A DNA stretch of 64,000 nucleotides from Planktothrix serta PCC 8927 (GTDB lineage: Bacteria; Cyanobacteriota; Cyanobacteriia; Cyanobacteriales; Microcoleaceae): contig NZ_LR734880.1 in assembly GCF_900010725.2 (NCBI RefSeq), positions 183,532 through 247,531 on the forward strand, in the 5' to 3' direction. The first letter of the stretch is position 1; every line of letters begins with the position of its first letter. This document shows, piece by piece, positions 27,722 through 39,700 of this stretch. The position numbers and the translations under genes are program-made. Below the pieces are notes generated by a model. The model was not told the DNA's origin. It saw nothing but the letters and a program-made list of their open reading frames with translations, and did no database searches.

Positions 27722-30700
27722 ATGTTATTTCGCAAATCCAACCGCAAAAATAAAAAATCTCAGACCTTTAATTCTCAAGAAACCTTCATTTTAGAACCGA
27801 TTTTAACCCCTAGTGGTTTTGTGGATACTGGAGATGATCAACCTGATCCTGTTACCTTTGAAAATATAGATTTACAAATAGATATTGATCAGCCAGAAAA
27901 TTTATTAGATTCGATTGATCATTCTATTGCAGATTTACCTGATCAAGATCCTTTAAATTTAGATACTGATTTAGAAGAAATTCCCTTTATTACCATTGAT
28001 CACGAATTCAGTTCTCCAGAATCAATAGAAATAACTCATAATGATTTAACTCTTGATCAAAATCCAGAAAATATTGATCATTCTGAAGTTTTAGCAGAGC
28101 CTTCTATAGAAGAACCCACAGTAGATTTAGGATTATCAGAAACATCAACTGAAACTGATTTAAAAGTAGAAAATAACCCTGATCTCTTATTGGATTTATC
28201 CGAAAATTCGAGTGATCATCAAAATATTGAAGAGATTGAAACTCCCGTATTAACCCTTGATGATTCTAATCAACCGGATAGTCAGGAATTAGAATCACCA
28301 GAACATCAGATTGCTGATGCTTCTATAGGACTTGAAACGGATTTATCCCTAGAAGATCATCAAGATAGTTTAACTGACGCTGAACCTGTCGAAACCGAGG
28401 AATTGGTAACAGAAAATCACCCCCTTGAAACAACGGAAACAATATCGGATTCCGAGATTAAACCCTTAATAGATTCACCGGAAAAAACTGATTCTGTTCA
28501 AATAGAATTAGCCATTGATCAACCGATTGAATCTGAACCCAATCTGGATCATCCTTTAACTGAAGATCTAAAATCTGACCCTGATCAAACCGTTGAATCG
28601 GTAACTGAAGCGTTACTAGAAACCCCGGCTGAAAATCATCTTTTAGAAACAAATAGTGAGTCTCAAGTGATTGATGCGATCGCCAACTCTCAACCCGACT
28701 TTCAATTTGATTCCGGTGTATTTACCGTTGGGGAAACGGGAGAAGTAACGATTGATTATCTATTTGATGGTGGCAAATATAAAGGGGAATTAGCCATCTT
28801 TAGTTTAGAGGGAATGGAACAGTTTGAACCCGGTTCATCCGACTTTATTAAAGAAGCTGCAAGTCGAGCTTTAAGTGATTCTGAATTCGGACATATTGTC
28901 ATTTCTGATATTACACAAGGGGCGAAATTTAGTGGTAATTTATCCGGTGAAACCAATTGGAATAGCGGTGAATATGTAGGATTAAAAACTGTTGAAATGC
29001 GACCCGGAGATACCTTTGGGATTATGTTAGTTCCCAATGGAAAAGTACAGCAAGTCTTGAATAATCCTGATATTGATGGCGCAACTAAACCTCTATTTTC
29101 TTTAGCAACAGCTAACCCTGATGATGGCTTACAAGTAGGACAAATTGCTGATATTAATGGCGAAGGAAATACTTTCGCTATGGAAGATTTAAGAATTGAT
29201 CAACACACCGATAAAGACTATAACGATATTATTTTTCAAGTCCGGGGTGCGAAGGGGGAAGCCGTACATTTAGATGAAGTTATAAATCCCCAAAAAGATT
29301 GGCGTTCTTCGGATTTAGGACAAGCATTAATTGATTATGCTGAACCTTATATTAATACAGAGGAACCTGAAATCATCAATGAATTTGAGGATATTGTTGG
29401 GGATTTAATTAATAACTTAGATGATTTAATTCAGGATAATCAAGATATCAGAGAACTAGACACAGAGGTTAACTTAGATTCAACAATTGTAGAAAAACCC
29501 GAACAAGAAGCTGAATCTTTAATCGAACCCGAAAATATAGAACAGCCAGCACCGATTAATTCTGAGGATTTAGACGTTAATTCTGAACCTGAAAATACTG
29601 AAATAGAAAACCCTATTTCTGAATCAGACTCTATTTCTAACCGCGAAAATAGCGACTCAGAAATTGGCGGTGAGCAGACGGATGAATTAACACAACCTAA
29701 TTCAGTAGAAACCCCAGCATCAGAAGATTTAGCAGAAACTCCCATAGTTCCTGCTAACGAAAGTTCATCAGAAACGGTAGATAATACCACTCAAAATCTA
29801 ACCGAATCTGAAAAACAGGTAATAACTTCTGACAATCAAGTGATTCAACCTCCGACTCCGGTTGAGTCAACATGGGTTTCTCGGTTGGAAAATATTACTC
29901 AACAGTTGAAACATCCAACCTCTGAAAAAATTTCAGTCAATTCAACATTAATTCAGCAATTAGAACACTTAACAGATCAACTAAAAACTCAAAATGATTT
30001 AACGGTTACTTCCCAAACTGTTCAATTGATTGAACAGTTAGAAACTCAATTTAACCTTCAACCCATTCTAGCTTCTGAATCTTTTGAATTTCCAACCGAA
30101 AATCAACCCTTAGTGGGGGTAATTGATACAGGATTTAGTAGCCATAATCCTGATTTAGACTATTCTAAAATTACCTGGGGAAGCGATCGCATTGAGGGTG
30201 ATAACGACCCCACCGTAACCACTGAAAATAGCAGCGATAATGGCACATTAACCTTAGAAATTATTGCTGCTAAACAGAATAATAATATCGGCATTAATGG
30301 CATTAATGATAATGTCTCAATTTGGGCTGGACGGGCTGATAGTTCTAATTATTGGGCTGATTCTTTAGTGGAATTTGTCGATGTAGCAAAAGCTTCAGAA
30401 CAAGTGAATGCTGTTGTTAATTTAAACTTAGAATTATCTCCCGTTAATTCTGACGGTAGCTATCAACTTACGTCCCCAGAAATTAACGCTATTCAATATG
30501 CCCAAACCCATAATATTATTGTTGTCGTTTCCGCCGGAGAACAGCCGGGAACTGTTGCGGCTTTAGGTGAATTATCTCAGGAATTTGATAATATTATTAC
30601 TGTCGGTTCAGCAGAACGAGTTAACAATGCTATTGCCTTTTCCAAAGCTTATGAAAATACGCCTAATTCTGGTACAGGAGAAGGATTAAATATTGTTGCA

Positions 30701-33700
30701 GATTCTCGGATAGGAAATACGACGGATTCTAGTGTCGCAACAGCTAAAGTCACGGGAGCAATGTCTCAAGTTTGGGCTGCAAATCCTGACTTAAGTTATC
30801 GTCAAGTGATTAACATTATTGAGTCCACTGCAACGGATTTAAAAACCCCTGGATGGGATAATCAAACCGGAAATGGATTGTTAAATTTAGACGCAGCCGT
30901 TCATTTAGCAAAAGCCACAACACCGGAATATTTTGTTCCGACAATTTCTAATCCTGTTGCTGATATAGCCCTACCTGCCCAAACCAGCCAAACAATTGAT
31001 CTTAGCCAAGTATTTACAACTTCTAAAAAAGGAGAAATAAAATATGAAGTGATGAGTGGTAATTCTAACAGTTTGACGGTTCAGTTAGAAGGTAATCAAT
31101 TAAAATTAGAAAGCTTATCTCAAACGGGGAATACAGCCGTCACCGTTCAGGCTATTAACAACGCAGGCATCACTAAAGAACTCACGTTTAACGTCACAAC
31201 AAATGCCACAAATCCAGTTGTGATTAATAGCGTTAAAGAGAACCTAAATCAGCTAGAAACCCTGATGAATTCTACACCGGATTTCCTAGAGGGTTTATCA
31301 ACGGATGAGGCAACGGTTATTTTAGACCAACTGATGCAAACTTTAGAAGAGAATTCTGACTTAATTCGGCTTTTAACGCAACCAGATTTACTTCCTTTAA
31401 TGGGTTTTGATACCAACCAAGTTTCCACAATTAACAGCCTATTAAATAGTCCTGAACTTGCTGAAGAATTTGGCTTATCTGTTTCTTTACGCGAGGCTTT
31501 AAGTCAACCGGATTCGACTTTATTTGATCAAGGGTTATTGAATGCCGATGAAGCGGTTTATCTCCTACCCGAAAATACTCAACAACCCCAGGTCGGATTT
31601 ATTGATTTCAAAGCGAATAACCACGTCAAAAATGTCACCTCTATTTTTACTTCTATTAACCCAGAAGCAGACTATGATACCTTCACTGTAACAGATGGAA
31701 ATTGGGCAGAAAAATTAACTCAATTTGTCAATAATTTGCGGGCATCGGGTCAACAAAATGGAGTGGTTAACCTCAGTTTAGATCTGTCTCAATTAGATGA
31801 TGTTGGTGTGACGACTCGCTATGAATTAACTCCTCAAGAACAACAGGCTATTCAATACGCCCGCGATAACAATGTTTTACTGATAGTGGCATCAGGAAAT
31901 ACCGGGGATGTGATGTCAGCATTAGGGCAAGCTAGTCAGACTTTTGATAATATTATTACTGTGGGAGCAATTAATCAGTTTGAAGGGAAAACAGACTATT
32001 CTGCCTATGGAGATGGGTTAACCGTTGTTGCCCCTGGCGGAGAGTGGCAGGATGATCAAACTGCTTTTGTGGGAACATCCCGTTCTACCGCTTATGTGAC
32101 TGCTGCTGTGTCTTTAATTTGGGCTGCAAATCCCGCTTTAAATTGGCAACAAGTAAAAGAATTACTAATTGAAACCAGCCGAGATATTAATACCGAAGGG
32201 TGGGATAAACAAACCGGATATGGGATTATTGATATTAAGGAAGCGATTCGCCGATCGCTAATTACAGAACCCAAAACAGCCGAAACTCAAGACCAAATTA
32301 CGCTGATTCCTTTTAGTGGTGAAGGACGAGTTCAAACCCTCGCTAGAGCCGCCGGAGATAATACAGAACAAGCTATTTCTGATTTAGAAACCCTTCAAGA
32401 AACCCTGGTCAACCAGTGGCAAACTTTATTGGATTTAGGCAACCCCGAACTAACTTTAACTGAATTAGATGCAGAAGTTAAAGCCAAAATTACCGCCGCC
32501 TTTGAACAGTATCAACAAGTTAATACCGATGCTGCTATTTCTACCGCCCAAGCCCAACAATGGACAGAAGCTTTAGCTTTAGCAACCCAACATTATCAAA
32601 TTGAAGCCACTCGACTGCAAAACTTGTTAATTCAGCAACAACAATTGCAGGAACAGTTAGCTAGTTTAGGGGAACAAAAAACGACTTTAGAAGCCGAAAC
32701 TCAACAACTATTAGCAACAATTCAAGAAAATATTCAGAAAGCAGAAGAAGATTTAGCGAAGGCAAAAGCGAAATTAATTAATCCCTTTGCTGATGTTGAT
32801 AATCAATTACAAATTGATCCTCAAGTTTGGGAAACTGCTGCTAATACTCAACAAATATCTGCTGATAAGTTTAATCAAGCAGCAACTGTTCAAAATACAG
32901 AAGCACAACGTTATAATGCGATCGCAAATCACATTAATCCCACTCGTTGGCAAGTTGTTGGAACTGAAAAACGTCGTTGCGGGGGGACACAAGAAATTTG
33001 GGGATATGGAACAGATCCCAACTTACTGAAACAAAAACAACAAAATCAATGGCAAGCACAAATTGCGGCTCAAAATGCTCAAAATTACTTGCAGTTAGCC
33101 CAACAAGCGCAACAACAAAGCACGGCTTTAAATCAATATGCAGAATTCCTAAAACAACAAAGTATCAATGCCGAAACAGGTGAGATTAATGATGCTAAAA
33201 TTGTATTAGAACTGCTGCAACAACAGTTAGCAGAACAGGAAAAACTGAATCTTAATTATAACAATTTGGCGGGTTTAGCGGGTGGACGACAGGCACAAAA
33301 TCAAAATACTGCAAACTGGCATCAAAGTCAGATTAACCGTTGGGAACAAGTCGGAACAAAACGCACTGGAAAAAGTGGACGCAAGACTGAACCTGTATAT
33401 GGTTGGGTACATTATCCTCAACATATTGCCCCCTATCAACAAGCGCAACATCAAGCTAATTTAGCCGCGAATGAACGGAATATTTATCAACAGTTAGCTT
33501 CCCAATCTGAACAACAGGTTAATCTTCTCCGCCAACAGGTACAAAAACTAACCCTACAAATCCGAGATTGGCCTGTTTTGAAACAGGGAATTGAGTATGA
33601 AATTGCAGCCGATGAATTGCGCTTACAAGCGAATCAAGACTTATTAGCCCTGCACGAACCTGTGCAAGAACAGAAGTTAGAAACCCTTAATTTGTTAATT

Positions 33701-36700
33701 TCTCAAGCCGAAACGGAATTACAAACTCTAGAAAATCAGAAGATTCCTCCCCAAGAACAGTTAACAAATCAGACTGAAACTCGTCTTCAGGACACCTTAC
33801 AAGAAGTTACTAATATTCAAACAAAACGGGCAGAAGATCAACAGAATTTGCAAAAAATCTTAGAACTTTCGGGTTTCCTTTTACCCTATCGGGAACGACT
33901 CACCGCTATGGGTAAAACGGTGCAACAGTTGGAAGCTGAACAACTCGAAGTTGCTTTAAGAATTCAACAGTTAAATCAGGAAAATGCCCAAACTCCTAGT
34001 CAGAATTTAAGTCAGCAAATTGAATACTGGACAAATCATTTAGAAACCCTTAATCAAGAGTTAGAGTGGGCAAAATTACAGCAAGATCAGTTAGCGTTAG
34101 CAGTGGCAGATTCTCCTGAACGGTTAGCGATTTCTCAGTTAATTAAAGACTTGGAAACTGCACCGAATTCGATTGATCCTCAAGGGAAAATTGCAACCTT
34201 GAAATCCTATGAAAGTGGGGGGGCTAATTTCTTAGCGGGATTTGATCATTTAAGCGATCGCCTAACTTCAGCTAAAGCCGAACAAACTGCAACCGAAACA
34301 GAGTTAAAATTACTTCAAGAGGAGTATCGCAATTTAGGGTTACAAAAAGCGGATTTAGAAGATGTTAAAATTCCCGCTAAGGAACAAGAAATCGGGGCAA
34401 AAGAGCAGGATATTATAGAGACAAAAGCCACTATTTCCCAAACAGAAAATACCTTAGAAACCCTAGAAGATCAGTTACCTGCATTACAAGTATCCCTTGT
34501 AGAGACGTTGCATGCAACGTCTCTACAAGAAGAAGCGATCGCTGATATTCAAACCCAAATTACGGATACTCAAAATCAGATTACGGCTAATAATAATCAG
34601 GTTCAAGAACTACAATCTGTTTTACAGGGATATCAAAATCAAATTAACCAAGCGAATGCTGTTGTTAATTCCTTAGAACAGCAACGTCTAGCTCATCAAA
34701 ATGCAGCAAATTATTGGAATGGACAAATCCAAACTTGGGGAATTACGGGCTATGATTCAAAAGGTAGACCTCAATATGGTTGGATCTATAATCCTCAAGC
34801 AGAAGCTAATCGAAATGCTTCACAAGCGGCTGCTAATTCCTACGCACAACAACGAAATACCGCACAAGCAAACGCCCAACAATTAACTGCAACTTTACAA
34901 CCAAAAATTGCAGAAACTCAACAGCAAATTGCCACTTTAGGACAAGAGAAACAAGCTCTAATTCAACAGCAATCAACCTTAAATAATCAATTGAATGTAG
35001 AGATACAAGCTCTTACATCTCTACAGGGAGAATTGCAAGCCATTACGAATCAAATTAATGATTTGCAAGAGCAAATTAATGCAACTCAGGCGCAGTTAGA
35101 CAGTTTCAATACTCAATTAGTAACTCAAGAACAGCAACTCGATACTTTAATTTTAGAACTCGCTCAACTGTATCAACAAAAAGCCGATTTTGAGCAAAAA
35201 CTGATTGAAAAATATCGGGAGATTGAACTAACAGAACAATATTTAGAACAAGTCAATGGGGAAGCAAATCGTTTGCAAAGTCGTTTAGATTTGCTGAATC
35301 AAGCGGGTATTTTAGAAGAGAAATATCAGCAAAATTGGCAACAATGGCAGCAAGCAAACCAAACCCAAGCAACGGCGACCGAAAAATTATTAGAAATTCG
35401 TCAAAATGGGGAACCTTATCGTCAACAACTGGCGAGTTTAGGAGCGGAATTAACAGATGCACAAGGGAAGCTAAATCAAGCAAATTCGCTGCAACAAGGC
35501 ATTGCAGAAATTCAGCAATCGATTGCATTTATTAACCTGCAAATTGGCAACCAAGCCTTACTCCAACAAAGCTTAAATGACCACCTTGGAACTTTGGCAG
35601 CAACAGAACGAGCTTATCTGAATCAAGCTGCAAATCATCAACAAAAAATTTGGTATTGGAATGGTGCTCAATGGGCTTATAATGCGGCGGAAGCGGCTGC
35701 ATATCGAGCTAATTTACAACAGGCTTCATTTATTGCAGATCAGCGTAATCGTTCATGGCAACAATTACAACAAAGCCAGACAACTCTTAACACATTAAAT
35801 CAACAGCTATCTACAAAAAATACAGACCTGATTAACAAACAAACTGAATTAACTCAGTTAGGGCAAAGTATTCCTCAATTACAGGTACAAATTGCTCAAT
35901 TAGGGACTGCAATTAATACAGTTAACCAACAGTTAGAACCTCTGGTAAACCAGGAGAATGAACAAGCAACCCTCATCGAAAATGCTATAACGACATCCCA
36001 AACCTTAGCAACAGAATTAACACAAACCAGTCAATTACACGCAACAGCCTTACGTCAATTAATTGGCTTGGGAATGCTGGCTTCTGAATCGGATGTTGAC
36101 TTCTTTGCTACCCAAGTTGAACCCCAGGTTAAGACTCATTTAGAACAGTTGCAAAATGTTGCAAACGACTTACAAACCCAAACGGATAATCTCAATCAAT
36201 TAATCGCTAGTTCTCAAGAAAAATTAGCTAATACAACGGATTTAGTGAGTCAAGCTGCTCTGAATAAATTGATTGAGAACTATCAGAAAAACTTGCAAGA
36301 TTTAGAAGGGTTAAAAACAGCAAATCAAACCAATACTGATGAATTACAAGGATTACTTAATCAAGCCGTTGCAGCCTTAACGCCGTTACGTCAAAAACAA
36401 GAGTTAGAAATTCGGCAAAAACTGATCAATAATGATCAAAAATTGGAAGCCTTGCAATCTCAACTCAATTCTGAAGAAGCCGCAGATGCAGCAATTCAAT
36501 CCGGTACGGTATTGGATTATGTGCAACTGACTCAACAAATTAACCAAGATTTGCGCTTAGGAGTTAGCGATTGGACAGAACAATTTGTAGAGGGAAATCA
36601 ACAAACGAAATCTCTAATTAATCAACAGCAAACCCTGTCTAATTCCGTTGATGATTTGATTACTTATATTAATGATAATTTGGCAGAACCCTATGGACAA

Positions 36701-39700
36701 TATAATCGCACGGAAGCTAATTTAGAAGATGCCATTACCACCCTAGGTGTCGTTGAAATTCGTTCAGATCAACTGGATAATGCAGTTATTTCCACAGAAC
36801 AAGCGATTGAAAGACTCAAACTTCGGATTCAACAAGATGCGGAATTATGGGAAGAAATTGAGCCAATTGCGATTCGTTATGGGGTTGAGTCTGAGGAATT
36901 AAAAGAATATCAAGCACAGGTAGAGGCAATTTACGCGGAAACATCTCAGACAAATTCACAAATAGAGATAAAAATTAAAGCACTCAGAGCGCAATTTCTT
37001 CAAGAACATCCTGATAATGGTACAGCAATTGACCTATTAAAAGCAGCGACATTAGAGGGGCAAAATTCTAATGAGACAATTACTGCTTTATTAAACACAA
37101 CTCAAGCGGCTGTTTTACTCAGTGCTGATTCCGTAGATGGTCGTAACCCTCTACAAGCATTATTTGATAAAGCCAAAGCTGAAAAAGCCTCTCATGAAGC
37201 TCAAGGTTATGCACTTTTAGCCCAAGCTAATTGGTATGAACAACGGGCTGCTTATCATTGGGCTGTGAGTCGTAAAAATGGCCCTACTTGGACAGAGCAG
37301 CGTTGGGTGAAAGGTCGGTCTGGAAAAGGTCATTGGGAAACAGTTACCCACGTTGACTATAACTGGATTCTCTGGCAACAATATTCACAACTCTTTCCTC
37401 AATTACGGGCGCAGGGGTCTGCACATTTAGTGGAAGCTGACAAATGGCGTCAGGAAATAGAACGTCTTGAACCTTTAAAAAATCAGTGGGTTGCTGCTAA
37501 TGATGCGGCGAATACTGCCGAATCTCCTATTGATGAAGCCCGGAATTTATTTGCCGAATTAGAAGCAGCACGAGAGTCAATTCCTGGCGATCAAATTCAA
37601 CTTACAACTTTAGAAAACCTACTACCTACTATTCAGCAACTGTTAGAAGAAGCTGAAGCTGAAGCCACCGCCCAAAATGCAAAAGTGCAGCAAGAATGGG
37701 CAGAATACGATACTAATTCTGAGGAGTATCGCGCTGCGATCGCAGACATTTTGCAACGGCGTGGCGAATTGAATACAAAAGCCATTGAAACACAGCAACA
37801 ATTAGCGGATGCTGAAGCTACTGTTGAACGTCAAACTGTGGCTTTAAGTGACGAATTGCAAAGCACTAAAGTGCTTACTACGAACCTTGAACAGCAACGT
37901 CAGGCGATTGAAAATCAGATTATTACTTTGCAAAATCAAGGTGTAACTGGGGAAGAATTGGATAATTTTAATACTAATTTAGTTCAAATTAATCAATCCT
38001 TGAAATTGCTGAATAATAAAGCAGCAGTTCTCACAGCAGAGCAAACTGCTCTGACTCAAAAACGCACAATGTTGACGGCACAAAATGAGGTGATTTTAGC
38101 AGAACAACGATTGCTAGATGCTTATATTAATGACCCGGATGCCGATTACAGCAATTTGCAACAACAATTAGATGATGCGCGTGCAGCTTTGGCGGAAGCG
38201 CAACGATTGGCGGAACAAGCAGAAGCCGCTAGTCAGGCTCTTACGGCTTCTTTGCAACAGTTGAAAACCGATTTGTTGGCGCAAAATGATCAACATTTGA
38301 AGGCTGCTAGAGAACATCAAACAATTTTGAAAGATTTGGTTGAGGCTACCCAATCGAATGCTAATTACACTTTACAAGCTGCACAAAAACAGCAAGAAGT
38401 CAATACTTTAGAGTTCCAAATTCTCCAACGATTGCAGACAGCAACGGCGGCGGGCTATCAAGAAGCTAAGGCTTTATTGGATGTTGCACAGCGCAATGAT
38501 ATGGCGACGGCGGCGGAGATTTATTACCGAGATTATAAAGATTTAGCGAGCGATCGCGGTGGTTGTGCTGGCGGTGCTGGTAATGCGAACGATCAAATAT
38601 TAGCCGATCAATATTATCAACAAATGCTGCAACAGCGAGAATTACAACGTCGCGCCCAAGCTCAAGCAGATGCCTTTGGTGCGGCGAGAAGAACCGCAGA
38701 AGCGCAGATGAAAACACTGCAAACACAACAAGAAACGGCACAACAGTTGTTAAATGATTTGAATGCGAAGGTTGCAGAAACTCAGGAGGAACGGGAGAAT
38801 AAAACTCAAGAATTAGCGATCGCCCAAGCCCGTTTAGATGGGATTACTCGCATCCGCGAACAAACAGAGCAAACTTTTATCCAGTTAGTAACCCTGGAAA
38901 AATTGAACCTTGCCCAAGCACAATTAGAACAGGAAATTGCTCAAAATCGACAAGTAGATATCGACCAAGCGGTGCAAAATCGTCTGGAGCGCGATCGCTT
39001 AGAGTTGGAACGTAAATGGTTAGAAACTACCGCTAAAATTGAGCAACTGAAGCAACTGCAAGCTGAGGATGATTTGCGGCAATCTTTGAATAATGTTCGC
39101 GGCGATTTGGGGTTAGAAACCCTAGATCCAACGGAAGATCCAATGCAGTTACAAACTCAATTGGCGGGGTTACTTACTTCGCTCAAAGATTTGGAAACTC
39201 AGCAACCGGATTTACCTGATGATGTGAAGGCATTATTAGCAGAAGCGCGGGGTGATATTAATCTAGCCTTACAAGGGAAAGTTCAGGAAGTTAGCAAAGC
39301 AAACTTGACATCAGCGTTAGAGGCATTAATCATCCAAGGTAATCTATACAGATCTCAACTCGATCAGATTATCCAAGAAGAGGAAGCGGATTTTCAACTT
39401 CTACAAGATGCTCAAGATGACATCCAATTTGCTAGTAAGCAGTTTTTAGAAGAAATTGATGAATCAAAATTGCTTGATGAAGAAAAGAAAATTCTGACCC
39501 CATTAGCGATTGAATCCATAGCTAAAGTAGCTTATGCTAATCAAGCAGTAAGTATTTCTAAAGAGCTTGCCCAAGAAGCAAAAAACATTCTTGAAGAAAT
39601 ACTAGACTACCGTAAGAAAGAACGCGAACAGCGCAAAAAAGCATTTTGGCAGATGATTCTCAATATTGGGATGAATGTGCTAAGTATTATCAGTTTGATT

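Noticed and set aside
35253-35528. Overlapping ORFs in the coiled-coil part of the giant gene (both strands)
   Set aside because: The repetitive Gln-rich codons leave other frames open by chance; none has a start context or a known family.
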